This document shows positions 47,798 through 57,343 of a stretch of 64,000 bases of DNA, piece after piece. The translations under genes and the position numbers were made by a program. The notes under the pieces are model-generated. The model was not told the DNA's origin. It searched no databases and worked only from the letters and a program-made list of their open reading frames with translations. This DNA comes from Streptomyces sp. SCSIO 75703 (GTDB lineage: Bacteria; Actinomycetota; Actinomycetes; Streptomycetales; Streptomycetaceae), in the NCBI RefSeq assembly GCF_036607905.1, contig NZ_CP144555.1, forward strand, positions 1,736,001 to 1,800,000, read 5' to 3'. Each line of letters starts with the position of its first letter. Within the stretch, counting starts at the first letter, position 1.

Positions 47798-48493
47798 GCC
47801 CCCATGCAACCCGACGGGGACGACGGTCGGCCACCCGGCCGTGCGTGACCCTGCCCTCACGGGTGTCGCGGTACGGGAGGCCGGCCCCGGGCGGCACGGC
47901 GCGTCCCCCCGGCGTGCGCCGCGCGCCGGACGGAGGAGGACGGCACGTGGATGCGGGGGCCGCGGGACGCGTGCACGCCGCACGGCCCGCGCTGCGGGGC
48001 TGCGGGGCTGCGGGGCTGCGGGGCTGCGGGGCTGCGGGGCTGCGGCACGCTGACCCGGGACGGCCGGCACGTCACGGGCGGGGCACGCGGCGGACGCCGT
48101 CCCCGCGCGCTCTCCGCACGCGGTCCCCGGCCACGGCGGAAGCGCCGCCCCCGCGCACCGGCGGGACGGCCACGGACGGCCCGCGCCGCGCGACGGCCCG
48201 CCGACCGGGCGGGACCCGCACACCGGGCCCACCGGAGCCCGGCGACACGACGGCCTCACCCCGTCGGGCCCACCACGCCCGTCGGTCCGGTCCTCGACGG
48301 ACCTCACATCCGGTACGGCGCGCGCCCGTTGCGACGACGGCGAACCGGAGCCCTGTCCGACGTGGACCGTCCTCCCCCGCGAAGACGGACGCCCGCCGGC
48401 CGGGACGCCGTACGGTGCGCCGTGTCCACACGGGCGCGGCGCGGACACGGCGGTCCCGGATGTCCCGGGGTCCGCCGGACGCGACGCGACCGC
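47798..48493. other. Long non-coding region with an octamer repeat
   Basis: 696 bases upstream of recQ. Open frames exist on both strands, but none has a recognisable domain, a ribosome site, or a sensible amino-acid composition (Arg/Pro/Gly/Ala only). It holds the 8-bp repeat array (47993-48053) and the recQ promoter. It may be a decayed gene. Confidence 0.5.
47993..48053. repeat. 8-bp tandem repeat TGCGGGGC, 7 full copies plus partial
   Basis: TGCGGGGC is repeated perfectly from 47993 to 48048, then TGCGG. Non-coding; the copy number is likely to vary between isolates. The G-rich strand could form quadruplex structures. Confidence 0.96.
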
Positions 48494-49105
48494 TCAGACG
48501 CCGGCGCCCAGCGCCGATTCGATCAGCTTCGGGTCACCGCAGACGATCAGCAGGGCACCTGCCCGGGACCGGGCCACCGACAGCGCGGTGGCGGCGGCTT
48601 CGGGTCCTCCGTTGAGCACCACGACCGCCACGGGGCGCGCTCCGGCGCGCTCGGCGACGGCGGCGTCCGCGTAGAAGACGTCGTCGCCCGCGTCGTGCTG
48701 CGCCCAGTAGGACGCGTCACCGAAGGACAGTTCGTGGGCGGCCCACGGATGCGGGGTACCGGTGGTGATCACCAGCACGTCGCCGGGGGCGCGGCCGGAT
48801 TCCAGCAGGAGGTCCACGGCCTCCTCGGCGGCGTCGAGCGCGCCCTCGGGCGCGGCCGGGATCACCTGGGTCTGGGGGCCCTTCGGGGCGGCGGCGCCCG
48901 GTCCGGGCTTGGCGGCCGCGTCACGCTGGGCGCGCTGCGCCGACGGGGCCGGCCGCGGGGGACCGGGGCGGCCGGGCCGCGGCGGAGCCACGGGACGGGG
49001 GCCGGGTACGGGACGGGGGGTCGGCGCGGTACGGCCGCTGGCCGGAGTGGCGCGGGGACCCTGGGCCTTCTCGTAAATCTGGGGCTCCTCGGGAATGAGA
49101 GGCAT
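48494..49105 (-). CDS. Proline-rich protein with conserved C-terminal domain, unknown
   Basis: A 203-residue protein. A conserved N-terminal peptide (MPLIPEEPQIYEKAQGP) leads into a Pro/Arg/Ala-rich disordered region (20-85) and a compact C-terminal alpha/beta domain (about 90-203: DAAEEAVDLLLESGRAPGDVLVITTG, VAVVVLNGGPEAAATALSVARSRAGALLIVCGDPKLIESAL). The domain looks like a Rossmann-type fold, but I cannot name a family. Lies 67 bases after rnhB on the same strand, so possibly co-transcribed. ATG lacks a strong ribosome site. Confidence 0.72.
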   Translation of the reverse strand: MPLIPEEPQIYEKAQGPRATPASGRTAPTPRPVPGPRPVAPPRPGRPGPPRPAPSAQRAQRDAAAKPGPGAAAPKGPQTQVIPAAPEGALDAAEEAVDLLLESGRAPGDVLVITTGTPHPWAAHELSFGDASYWAQHDAGDDVFYADAAVAERAGARPVAVVVLNGGPEAAATALSVARSRAGALLIVCGDPKLIESALGAGV

Positions 49106-49172
49106 GGGCTGATTTTTATCAAACACGGGTGCGGCTCGCATCGGCGGGTGCGCGTTGACGCGAGCGGAAGCG

Positions 49173-49874
49173 TCAGAAGTCGAAGCCGAGTTGGCCCTCG
49201 ACCTCCAGGGCGCTTCCGTCCGTCCCGCTGCGGACCTTCTTGAGGTGCCGCCACTGGGGCAGCGCATCAAGATACGCCCACGACAAACGGTGGTGTGGGG
49301 TGGGCCCCCACTCGGCCAGCGCGGCCTTGTGCACGGGCGACGGATACCCGGCGTTGTCCGCGAAACCGAAGTCTGCGTGCGCGGTGCCCAGTTCGGCCAT
49401 CATGGCGTCACGCTGGACCTTGGCGATCACCGACGCCGCGGCGACCGCCACGCACGACTGGTCGCCCTTGATCACCGTACGGACCTTCCAGGGCAGGCCG
49501 AGGTAGTCGTGCTTGCCGTCGAGGATCACGGCGTCGGGACGCACCGGGAGCATCTCCAGGGCACGTACCGCGGCCAGTCGCAGCGCCGCCGTCATGCCCA
49601 GGGAGTCGATCTCCTCCGGAGAGGAGTGTCCCAGGGCGTAGGAGGTCACCCACGTCCGCAACTCCTCGGCCAGTTCGGTGCGCCGCTTGAGCGTGAGCAG
49701 CTTGGAGTCGGTGAGACCCGCCGGGGCCCGGCGCAGTCCGGTGACGGCCGCGCAGACGGTGACCGGTCCGGCCCAGGCTCCGCGCCCCACCTCGTCGACA
49801 CCGGCGATGACCTTGGCTCCGGTCGTGGCGCGAAGGGAGCGCTCGACGGTGTGGGTAGGCGGTTCGTACGGCAT
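49173..49874 (-). CDS. rnhB: Ribonuclease HII
   Basis: A 233-residue RNase HII, which cuts the RNA strand of RNA-DNA hybrids and starts removal of misincorporated ribonucleotides. Catalytic acidic residues appear in [14 protein letters not shown] (Asp-Glu pair), TDSKLL and ILDGKHDYL. The C-terminal substrate-binding helices follow ([23 protein letters not shown]). ATG with TAAGGA upstream. Full length. Confidence 0.95.
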   Translation of the reverse strand: MPYEPPTHTVERSLRATTGAKVIAGVDEVGRGAWAGPVTVCAAVTGLRRAPAGLTDSKLLTLKRRTELAEELRTWVTSYALGHSSPEEIDSLGMTAALRLAAVRALEMLPVRPDAVILDGKHDYLGLPWKVRTVIKGDQSCVAVAAASVIAKVQRDAMMAELGTAHADFGFADNAGYPSPVHKAALAEWGPTPHHRLSWAYLDALPQWRHLKKVRSGTDGSALEVEGQLGFDF

Positions 49875-49966
49875 GGCGTCCTTAGCGTACGCCGCCTCCG
49901 TACGCCCGCGACACCCCGCCTCCCCGAATCGGTTCCCGATGGTTATCACCGGCGTCGGAGCCGGTT

Positions 49967-50278
49967 TCAGGAGCCGGCGGGACGCAGCAGCGGGACCATC
50001 AACCGGTCGAGCATCTCCTCGACCTCGCGGTCGCTCCATTCGCTTCCACAAATCTTCGACCGGTACATCAGCATGGCCGGAATGGCGTCGTAGACATAGT
50101 CGTCGGCCGCGTCCTCGCGCACCTCTCCGCGCTCGATGCCGCGGCTGATGATCTGGTGGAGCATGGCGACGGTCGGCTGGACGACCCCCTCGACGATCAC
50201 CGAACGGAAGTGCTCCGCCTCGGTGTTGTCGCATTCGTGAATGACCGCGCGCAAGGCGCACCCCGAGCGGGAGAACAT
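49967..50278 (-). pseudogene. TetR-family regulator remnant (C-terminal domain only)
   Basis: 103 codons encode the ligand-binding end of a TetR regulator ([46 protein letters not shown] ... [15 protein letters not shown]). The DNA-binding helix-turn-helix that should precede it is absent: just upstream the sequence changes to unrelated DNA. An open frame in another phase (down from 50441) begins with a hydrophobic helix ([20 protein letters not shown]), perhaps the end of a deleted efflux transporter. A deletion scar is the simplest reading. If expressed, the fragment could not bind DNA. Confidence 0.75.
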
Positions 50279-50616
50279 CGCGTCGCGCGGCCGCCGGCCG
50301 CACCGGCAGCCACCGGTCCCGCCCGCCGTCCCGGCGCGCGGGGCCGACAGGGGAGGGCACCGCTCCCGCCACCACGAACGCCCATACGACCGGTACGGCG
50401 GCCACGACCGCGGCCACCACGACGAGCGGACCCGTGGTCACGACGCCTACCCCGCCCAGCCCACGACCGACCCCCGGGCACAGCCCACCCCCTCACGACA
50501 CCCCTCCCGCGCGGGGGCTCACCGCCCCGCACGGCCGACGTCAGGAAAACGGGCGGACGTCACACAGAGTTCCCACGCCGCACGGAAAGTGACGGGCCTT
50601 GAGCCGGCGGCCGGCG
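50279..50616. other. Probable deletion scar between TetR remnant and ADP-ribosylglycohydrolase
   Basis: 338 bases without an intact gene. Contains the possible transporter scrap (about 50360-50441, minus strand) described with the TetR remnant; the rest is Pro/Arg/His-coding noise in every frame. Confidence 0.5.
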
Positions 50617-51528
50617 TCACACGGGGAGGCCCATCCACGCCGGCAGATCCTCGGTGCGCTCCGCCCACGCGCGGGGCGGAGCGCCCGCCGGGCCGCCGGA
50701 CGCGACGACTCCGCCGACGATGGCGCAGGTCGTGTCCACGTCCCCGCCCGCCTGGGCAGTGGCCCAGAACGCGCGCGTGTAGTCGTCGAGGGACCGCGCG
50801 GCGGACCACAGGGCGAAGGGCACCGTGTCGTGGGCGGTCGTCCGCCGGCCGCAGCCCAGAACGGCGGCGACCGTGGCCGTGTCCCCGTAGTCGAGCATGT
50901 CGCGCGCGCGGCGCAGCCCGGCGCCGACCGCGCTCTTCTTCGGCACCAGCGAGATCACCCCGTCGAGCAGCGCCGGCCCGGTGGGCGGGCCACCGGGGGC
51001 GGCGGCCAGCGCGGCGGCGGCGGCGACCGCCATGGCGCCGACCACCGCCTCGCGGTGCTGGTGGGTGGGGTAGGCCGAGATCTCCGCCTGGTGGGTCGCC
51101 TGCTCCGGATCGTCCGCGTACCAGGCGCCCAGGGGCGCGATGCGCATCGCGGCGCCGTTGCCCCAGGAGCCCTGGCCGTCGAAGAGCGCGGCGGCCAGTT
51201 CCTTCCAGTCGCCGCCCTCCCTGACCCGCCGCAGCAACCGGTCGACCGCGGGGCCGTACCCCCGGTCGACGTCGTGGTGCGCGGCGAAGGAGTGCGCCAG
51301 CGCGTCCTGGTCGATGCGTTCGTGGGCCGCGAGGACCGCGACCACGGAGGCGGCCATCTCCGTGTCGTCCGTCCACTGCCAGGGGCCGGAGGGCAACTCG
51401 CGGCGCTTCAGCAGGGGGTAGTTCGAGGGGACGAAGAACCGCGAGCCGAGCGCGTCGCCCACCGACAGTCCGCGCAGGCTGGCCAGGGCGCGGTCCAGGC
51501 GCCCTTCGGAAGAGGATTGACCGGTCAT
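50617..51528 (-). CDS. ADP-ribosylglycohydrolase family protein
   Basis: A 303-residue all-helical protein of the ADP-ribosyl-glycohydrolase (DraG/ARH) family. Metal-site motifs are present: LSVGDALGS, WTDDTEMA (Thr-Asp-Asp) and GGDVDTTCAIVGGVV (Gly-Asp-x-Asp-Thr). It should hydrolyse ADP-ribose from protein, nucleic acid or small-molecule acceptors; the target is unknown. ATG start. It lies 12 bases after the histidine phosphatase gene on the same strand and is probably co-transcribed with it. Confidence 0.88.
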   Translation of the reverse strand: MTGQSSSEGRLDRALASLRGLSVGDALGSRFFVPSNYPLLKRRELPSGPWQWTDDTEMAASVVAVLAAHERIDQDALAHSFAAHHDVDRGYGPAVDRLLRRVREGGDWKELAAALFDGQGSWGNGAAMRIAPLGAWYADDPEQATHQAEISAYPTHQHREAVVGAMAVAAAAALAAAPGGPPTGPALLDGVISLVPKKSAVGAGLRRARDMLDYGDTATVAAVLGCGRRTTAHDTVPFALWSAARSLDDYTRAFWATAQAGGDVDTTCAIVGGVVASGGPAGAPPRAWAERTEDLPAWMGLPV

Positions 51529-51540
51529 CGCCCTGCCACT

Positions 51541-52200
51541 CTATCCGGTGATCCCGTACGGTTCCGGATCTCGCCAGCGTTCGAAAGGCCGGTCGAGGGT
51601 GTACCTGCCGTCCTCCCCGAGAACGAGCATCCGCATCTCCGCGTTCCCGGGGTTCGACAGCGACTCGAACTCCGCGACCGTCCAGTGGAACCACCGCATG
51701 CAGAACAGCCGCATGGCCAGTCCGTGGGTGACCAGGAGGACGTTCGGCGGGTGGTCGGGCTCCTCGAAACTGCGGAACAGGCTCTCCAGGAAGCCGCCGA
51801 CCCGGTCGTAGACGTCGGCGCCGGACTCGCCCTGGGCGAAGCGGTAGAAGAAGTGACCGTAGGCGTCGCGGTACGACTTCTGCACGAGCACCTCCTCCCG
51901 GTTCTGGAGGTTGCCCCAGTCCTGCTCGCGCAGCCGGGGCTCCTCCCGTACACGTATGAGACGGGGGTCGAGGTCGAAGGCGCGCAGCGTCTGGTGCGTG
52001 CGGCGGTACGGGGAGACGTACACGCTGACGCGTTCGCGGCCGAACACCTCGTGCAGCCTCCTGCCCGTCTCCTCCGCCTGGGCCCAGCCCCGCTCGGTGA
52101 GGGCGAGTGCGTGGTCGGGGACCCGCTCGTACACGGAGTCATCGACGTTGCCCGTCGACTCCCCGTGCCGGACGAGAACGATGCGCCGTGGTCGTGCCAT
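51541..52200 (-). CDS. Histidine phosphatase family protein
   Basis: A 219-residue phosphoglycerate-mutase-like phosphatase. The catalytic motif RHGES is in VLVRHGESTGN, the second His in LLVTHGLAMRLF, with conserved Arg in SPYRRTHQT and Glu in LREQDWGN. Small phosphorylated substrate unknown. ATG with AGGGTG upstream. First gene of a probable pair with the ADP-ribosylglycohydrolase. Confidence 0.9.
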   Translation of the reverse strand: MARPRRIVLVRHGESTGNVDDSVYERVPDHALALTERGWAQAEETGRRLHEVFGRERVSVYVSPYRRTHQTLRAFDLDPRLIRVREEPRLREQDWGNLQNREEVLVQKSYRDAYGHFFYRFAQGESGADVYDRVGGFLESLFRSFEEPDHPPNVLLVTHGLAMRLFCMRWFHWTVAEFESLSNPGNAEMRMLVLGEDGRYTLDRPFERWRDPEPYGITG

Positions 52201-52333
52201 GTCTGCACCCTAGAGCGAGACGCACGAAACGTCTCGGTCGTACCGTCCCGGTACGTCGTGGGTCACACCATCCCCGCACGTCGGCGGCGGTCCGGACGTC
52301 CGGGGCGCCCCCGGGCGGCGGCCCGCCGCGCGG

Positions 52334-52939
52334 TCACACGGTCCAGGACGGTTCCAGTTGGACGATGTCGCCGGTGAGGGCCGCGATGTCGGCCTCGGTC
52401 TGGGCGCGCAGCGCGAGCCGCTCGATCCGCTCGGTGCGGTACTTGCCGTGCTCGGCGGCCGACTGCCACATGGACAGGACGAGGTACTCGTTGCCCGGGG
52501 CCTCGCCGAACAGGCCGCGGATCATGCCGGGCGAGCCGGCCATGGCCGGGTTCCAGACCTTCTCCTGCATCAGGACGTAGTGCTCGGCCCGTTCCTCGTG
52601 GACCCGGGCGAGCGCCACCCGCAGCAGGTCGGCGTCGGTGAACCGGGGCTCGAAGCCGGTCTTCACGTCGAACCGGTGGTCGAAGAGCCGGACCTCGCCG
52701 TCCGTGAACGTGCCGGCCTGGGACGCGGCGAGACGGTCGTGGGACCGCGCCATGAAGGAGTCGTAGAAGGTGCGGCTCTCCCAGAAGGCGAAGACGTGCG
52801 CCACGTCCGGCCGTGCCCTGCTCCACCCTCCCCCCTGCCCGCGAAACCCCGGCTCCCCCGGGAGCCCCGCCCATTTCCGCTGCCCCCGCTCGAACCCCCG
52901 TCGGTCCACCACGGTGCAGCGTGTCCACTTGACCAGCAC
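52334..52939 (-). CDS. DUF4937-like (YdbC-type) protein
   Basis: A 201-residue soluble protein (VLVKWTRCTVVDRRGFERGQRKWAGL...). It contains two halves that look like dimeric alpha/beta-barrel (ferredoxin-fold) units, each with an AFWESRTFYDSFM- or LSMWQSAAEHGKY-like segment, as in antibiotic-biosynthesis-monooxygenase relatives. Function unknown. GTG start is chosen by the family N terminus; the ribosome site is poor. Ends 133 bases upstream of the histidine phosphatase start. Confidence 0.75.
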   Translation of the reverse strand: MLVKWTRCTVVDRRGFERGQRKWAGLPGEPGFRGQGGGWSRARPDVAHVFAFWESRTFYDSFMARSHDRLAASQAGTFTDGEVRLFDHRFDVKTGFEPRFTDADLLRVALARVHEERAEHYVLMQEKVWNPAMAGSPGMIRGLFGEAPGNEYLVLSMWQSAAEHGKYRTERIERLALRAQTEADIAALTGDIVQLEPSWTV

Positions 52940-53093
52940 CGCGCCATGGTAAGGCCAGGGAGCGCGCCACCGGTGGCCCTCGGACCAGCCACTCTTCCCC
53001 GACCCCCCTCCCCTACGTGGCAGGATGGACAACCGGCCGTCACTGCCGGGCAGTTGGGTGGACTCGCAGGGCGGGAACCGGAAGGGGAAGTCT

Positions 53094-53627
53094 GTGAACG
53101 GCCTCAGCAAGGGAATCCGCAAGGTCGAGGTCGCGCTGCGGTGGGACCCGTCCCCCGCGGGCCGGCCGCCCGCCGATCTGGACCTCGTCGCCGGGACCTA
53201 CCCGGCGGCCGATCCGTACGGCGCTCCCTCGTACCTGGTGCACTTCGACAGCCGTTCGCCCGACGGCACGATCCTGCTCGACCGGGACAGCCAGGACGGC
53301 AAGGGCTTCGGCGACGACGAGGTCATGACGCTGGAGCTGGAGCGGCTCGGCTCGGAGTACCGGCGGGTGGTGGTCGGCGTCGCGATCCAGCAGCGCTCGG
53401 GGCACCTGCCGTTCGGCGCCGTGGCCCGGCCGGGGCTGCGCGTCCGGGAGGGGTACACGGTACTGGCCGAGGACGACTTCGGCGGCGTGCCCGAGGCGCT
53501 GGCCGCGACGGTCGCCGAGTTCGTCCGGGACGAGTCGGGGGCGTGGCAGTTCCGCGCCGGTGTCCACGGCTTCGACGGCGATCCGGCCTCGTTCACCCGC
53601 GTCATGGGCGCGCGGCTCGGGGACTGA
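53094..53627 (+). CDS. TerD-domain protein
   Basis: A 177-residue protein with the TerD fold: LSKGIRKVEVALRWD, ADLDLVAG, SPDGTILLDRDSQDGKGFGDDEVMTLEL (the calcium-loop region with SPDG and GDDE), and a C-terminal WQFRAGVHGFDG. TerD proteins bind calcium and belong to tellurite/stress clusters that are greatly expanded in Streptomyces. No other ter genes lie nearby, so it is a stand-alone paralogue. GTG start with GAAGGGGAAG upstream. Convergent with nrdJ. Confidence 0.82.
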   Translation: MNGLSKGIRKVEVALRWDPSPAGRPPADLDLVAGTYPAADPYGAPSYLVHFDSRSPDGTILLDRDSQDGKGFGDDEVMTLELERLGSEYRRVVVGVAIQQRSGHLPFGAVARPGLRVREGYTVLAEDDFGGVPEALAATVAEFVRDESGAWQFRAGVHGFDGDPASFTRVMGARLGD

Positions 53628-53646
53628 CGGGTCCGGGCACACGGGA

Positions 53647-53676
53647 GAGGGGCACCGGCGCCGGCCGGTGCCCCTC
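53647..53676. terminator. Terminator between TerD-like gene and nrdJ
   Basis: Perfect 12-bp inverted repeat GAGGGGCACCGG / CCGGTGCCCCTC with a 6-base loop, between convergent stops. Confidence 0.9.
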
Positions 53677-53731
53677 CCTCTGGTTCGTCGGCTCGTCCGC
53701 TCACGCGCTCCGGCGTGCGCGGCTCCCGCCG

Positions 53732-56623
53732 TCAGCTACAGCCGCTGGTGGAGCCGCAGCCCTCGCAGATGTAGCAGGAGCCGGCGCGCTGCATCTTGGT
53801 GCCGCAGGAGAAGCAGAGCGGGGCGTCCGCCTGGATGCCGAGCTGCATCTCGACCAGTTCGGCGCTGGTGTGCGCCTGCTGCGGGACCGGTCCGGCCGAC
53901 TCGGTCCGGGCCTTCGGGGTGGCGACGGCCTGGTGCTCCCGGGCGAGCGGCGCCGACTGGGCCAGGGACTCGACGTCGAGGTCCGCGTCGTCCAGGGACT
54001 GCTCGTACGAGCCCGTCTCCAGGTGGCGCTGACGCTCCTCGGCGGAGTGGATGCCGAGCGCGGAGCGCGTCTCGAAGGGCAGGAAGTCGAGTGCCAGGCG
54101 GCGGAAGATGTAGTCGACGATCGACTGCGCCATCCGCACGTCCGGGTCGTCCGTCATGCCGGCCGGCTCGAAGCGCATGTTGGTGAACTTCGAGACGTAG
54201 GTCTCCAGCGGCACGCCGTACTGGAGGCCGACGGAGACCGCGATGGAGAAGGCGTCCATCATGCCCGCGAGGGTCGAGCCCTGCTTGGACATCTTGAGGA
54301 AGACCTCGCCGAGACCGTCGTCCGGGTAGGAGTTGGCGGTCATGTAGCCCTCGGCGCCGCCGACGGTGAAGGACGTGGTGATGCCGGGGCGTCCCTTCGG
54401 GAGGCGCTTGCGGACCGGGCGGTACTCGACGACCTTCTCGACCGGGGCCTCGGCGGGCGTACCGGCCGCGTCCTCCTGCGCCGGCTCCTTCTTCTTGGCG
54501 GAGAGGGGCTGGCCGACCTTGCAGTTGTCGCGGTAGATCGCGAGCGCCTTGACGCCGAGCTTCCAGGCCTCGTAGTAGATCTCCTCGACCTCCTCGACGG
54601 ACGCCGACTCCGGCATGTTGACCGTCTTGGAGATGGCACCGGAGATCCACGGCTGGATGGCGGCCATCATGCGGACGTGGCCCATCGGGGAGATGGCGCG
54701 CTCGCCCATGGCGCAGTCGAAGACCTCGTAGTGCTCCGGCTTGAGGCCGGGGGCGTCGATCACGTTGCCGTGGTCGGCGATGTGGGCGACGATCGCCTCG
54801 ATCTGCTCCTCCTGGTAGCCCAGGCGGCGCAGGGCCTGCGGGACGGTGCCGTTGACGATCTGCATCGAGCCGCCGCCGACGAGCTTCTTGAACTTGACCA
54901 GCGCCAGGTCGGGCTCGACGCCGGTGGTGTCGCAGGACATCGCCAGGCCGATCGTGCCGGTCGGGGCGAGCACGGACGCCTGCGCGTTACGGAAACCGTT
55001 CTTCTCGCCGAGGCGCAGCACGTCCTGCCATGCCTCGGTGGCGGCGGCCCACACCGGGGTGTCCAGGTCGTCCATCCGCACGGCGGAGCCGTTGGCGTCG
55101 GAGTGCTGCTTCATGACGCGCTTGTGGGCGTCCGCGTTGCGGGCGTAGCCGTCGTACGCGCCGACGATGGCGGCCAGCTCCGCGCTGCGGCGGTAGGCGG
55201 TGCCGGTCATCAGGGAGGTGATGGCGCCGGCGAGGGCGCGTCCGCCGTCGGAGTCGTAGGCGTGGCCGGTGGCCATCAGCAGGGCGCCGAGGTTGGCGTA
55301 GCCGATGCCGAGCTGGCGGAAGGCGCGGGTGTTCTCGCCGATCTTCTGGGTCGGGAAGTCCGCGAAGCAGATGGAGATGTCCATCGCGGTGATGACCAGC
55401 TCGACGACCTTCTGGAAGCGCTCGGTCTCGAAGGTCTGGTTGCCCCGGCCGTCGTCCTTGAGGAACTTCATCAGGTTCAGCGAGGCCAGGTTGCAGGACG
55501 TGTTGTCCAGGTGCATGTACTCGCTGCACGGGTTCGACGCGGTGATCCGGCCGGACTCGGGGCAGGTGTGCCAGTTGTTGATGGTGTCGTCGTACTGGAT
55601 GCCCGGGTCGGCGCAGGCCCAGGCGGCCTCGGCGATCTTGCGGAAGAGCGCCTTGGCGTCGACCTCCTCGATGACCTCGCCGGTCATCCGGGCGCGCAGG
55701 CCGAAGCGTCCGCCCTTCTCGACCGCGTTCATGAACTCGTCGTTGACGCGGACCGAGTTGTTGGCGTTCTGGTACTGGACGGAGGCGATGTCGTCGCCGC
55801 CCAGGTCCATGTCGTAGCCCGCGTCGCGCAGGACGCGGATCTTCTCCTCCTCCTTGACCTTGGTCTCGATGAAGTCCTCGATGTCCGGGTGGTCCACGTC
55901 GAGGACGACCATCTTGGCGGCCCGGCGGGTGGCGCCGCCGGACTTGATGGTGCCGGCGGAGGCGTCGGCGCCGCGCATGAAGGAGACCGGGCCGGAGGCG
56001 TTGCCACCGGAGGAGAGGAGTTCCTTCGAGGAACGGATGCGGGAGAGGTTGAGGCCGGCTCCGGAGCCGCCCTTGAAGATCATGCCCTCTTCCTTGTACC
56101 AGTCGAGGATCGACTCCATGGAGTCGTCGACGGACAGGATGAAGCAGGCGGAGACCTGCTGGGGCTGCTTGGTGCCGACGTTGAACCAGACGGGGCTGTT
56201 GAAGCTGAAGATCTGGTGCAGGAGGGCGTAGGCCAGCTCGTGCTCGAAGATCTCGGCGTCGGCGGGCGAGGCGAAGTAGCGGTGGTCCTCGCCGGCCTGC
56301 CGGTAGGTCTTCACGATGCGGTCGATGAGCTGCTTGAGGCTGGTCTCGCGCTGCGGGGTGCCCACGGCACCGCGGAAGTACTTGCTGGTGACGATGTTGA
56401 CCGCGTTCACCGACCAGAAGTCGGGGAACTCGACGCCGCGCTGTTCGAAGTTGACCGAACCGTCGCGCCAGTTGGTCATGACGACGTCACGACGCTCCCA
56501 GGCCACCTCGTCGTAAGGGTGAACCCCGGGAGTGGTGTGGACGCGCTCGACCCGGAGTCCCTTGCCCGCCTTGGTGCCCTTGGCGCGGGAACTCCGTGCC
56601 GGACCGCTCGCCGTCTCTGTCAT
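53732..56623 (-). CDS. nrdJ: Vitamin B12-dependent ribonucleotide reductase (class II)
   Basis: A 963-residue coenzyme B12-dependent reductase making dNTPs without oxygen or iron. Active-site blocks include SGGNASGPVSFMRG, ASNPCSEYMHLDNTSCNLASLNL (Asn-Pro-Cys-Ser-Glu) and SVLAPTGTIGLAMSCDTTG. The C-terminal tail has a zinc-ribbon-like CFSCGTKMQ...CYICEGCG and ends with two Cys likely to relay electrons. ATG with GGGAGG upstream. It follows nrdR by 168 bases and is expected to be its target. No B12 riboswitch is visible. Confidence 0.95.
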   Translation of the reverse strand: MTETASGPARSSRAKGTKAGKGLRVERVHTTPGVHPYDEVAWERRDVVMTNWRDGSVNFEQRGVEFPDFWSVNAVNIVTSKYFRGAVGTPQRETSLKQLIDRIVKTYRQAGEDHRYFASPADAEIFEHELAYALLHQIFSFNSPVWFNVGTKQPQQVSACFILSVDDSMESILDWYKEEGMIFKGGSGAGLNLSRIRSSKELLSSGGNASGPVSFMRGADASAGTIKSGGATRRAAKMVVLDVDHPDIEDFIETKVKEEEKIRVLRDAGYDMDLGGDDIASVQYQNANNSVRVNDEFMNAVEKGGRFGLRARMTGEVIEEVDAKALFRKIAEAAWACADPGIQYDDTINNWHTCPESGRITASNPCSEYMHLDNTSCNLASLNLMKFLKDDGRGNQTFETERFQKVVELVITAMDISICFADFPTQKIGENTRAFRQLGIGYANLGALLMATGHAYDSDGGRALAGAITSLMTGTAYRRSAELAAIVGAYDGYARNADAHKRVMKQHSDANGSAVRMDDLDTPVWAAATEAWQDVLRLGEKNGFRNAQASVLAPTGTIGLAMSCDTTGVEPDLALVKFKKLVGGGSMQIVNGTVPQALRRLGYQEEQIEAIVAHIADHGNVIDAPGLKPEHYEVFDCAMGERAISPMGHVRMMAAIQPWISGAISKTVNMPESASVEEVEEIYYEAWKLGVKALAIYRDNCKVGQPLSAKKKEPAQEDAAGTPAEAPVEKVVEYRPVRKRLPKGRPGITTSFTVGGAEGYMTANSYPDDGLGEVFLKMSKQGSTLAGMMDAFSIAVSVGLQYGVPLETYVSKFTNMRFEPAGMTDDPDVRMAQSIVDYIFRRLALDFLPFETRSALGIHSAEERQRHLETGSYEQSLDDADLDVESLAQSAPLAREHQAVATPKARTESAGPVPQQAHTSAELVEMQLGIQADAPLCFSCGTKMQRAGSCYICEGCGSTSGCS

Positions 56624-56791
56624 GCCGCCTCCCTGTACGGGCGAAAACGCCCTGAAGTGCCCGGAATGTTCCCGTGGGCACGGTGTTCTGTCTGGTGCTG
56701 CGGGCACCTCGCACTCCGCCCGCAACAGGTCTTTCTCACGCGCCGCCCCGCGGCGGGGCCCGGCCCCGGGGGTCCCGGTCCGGCCCGACGG

Positions 56792-57343
56792 TCAGTCGGC
56801 GGCGCCTGCGGGCTCGGGGACGTGGTCAGCCCCCGTGGACCCGCGGTCGCCCTCCCGGCCACCCGGACCGGCGTCCCCGGCGTCGCCGCCGGGCCGGACC
56901 GCGGCCTCCCTGAGCTCCACGATCGCCGCCTCGAAGTCCTCCAGCGAGTCGAACGCCCGGTAGACGGAGGCGAAGCGCAGGTAGGCGACGAGGTCGAGTT
57001 CCTGCAGTGGGCCGAGTATGGCCAGCCCCACGTCGTGGGTGGTCAGCTCGGCGCTCCCGGTGGCCCGCACGGCCTCCTCGACCCGCTGGCCGAGCTGGGC
57101 GAGCGCGTCCTCGGTGACGGGACGGCCCTGGCATGCCTTGCGCACGCCGTTGATGACCTTGGTGCGGCTGAACGGCTCGGTGACCCCGGACCGCTTCACC
57201 ACCATGAGCGAGCACGTCTCCACGGTCGTGAAACGACGGGAGCAGTCGGGGCACTGACGGCGCCTGCGGATCGACGTGCCGTCGTCGGTCGTACGGCTGT
57301 CGACCACCCGGCTGTCGGAATGCCTGCAGAAGGGGCAGTGCAT
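56792..57343 (-). CDS. nrdR: Transcriptional repressor NrdR
   Basis: A 183-residue regulator. The zinc ribbon ([13 protein letters not shown]...CPDCSRRF) binds DNA and the ATP-cone (about 49-139, [24 protein letters not shown]) senses dATP/ATP. NrdR represses ribonucleotide reductase operons. The C-terminal 35 residues are a Gly/Asp-rich extension. First gene of nrdRJ; two NrdR boxes upstream show autoregulation. ATG start. Confidence 0.95.
   Translation of the reverse strand: MHCPFCRHSDSRVVDSRTTDDGTSIRRRRQCPDCSRRFTTVETCSLMVVKRSGVTEPFSRTKVINGVRKACQGRPVTEDALAQLGQRVEEAVRATGSAELTTHDVGLAILGPLQELDLVAYLRFASVYRAFDSLEDFEAAIVELREAAVRPGGDAGDAGPGGREGDRGSTGADHVPEPAGAAD

Noticed and set aside
47993..48053. 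CRISPR array
   Set aside because: The repeat is a simple 8-bp head-to-tail array without spacers, and no cas genes are present in the window.
48072..48431. A 119-codon minus-strand frame in the gap upstream of recQ
   Set aside because: Arg/Pro/Gly-rich, no ribosome site, no conserved motif; treated as non-coding.
53094..53627. Tellurite-resistance/stress island
   Set aside because: Only one TerD-domain gene is present, without terB/C/E/Z neighbours.
56624..56791. Possible B12 riboswitch before nrdJ
   Set aside because: Neither the nrdR-nrdJ gap nor the nrdR leader shows a B12-box-like element. Control is explained by NrdR boxes; in Streptomyces the B12 riboswitch belongs to the class I nrdAB operon.
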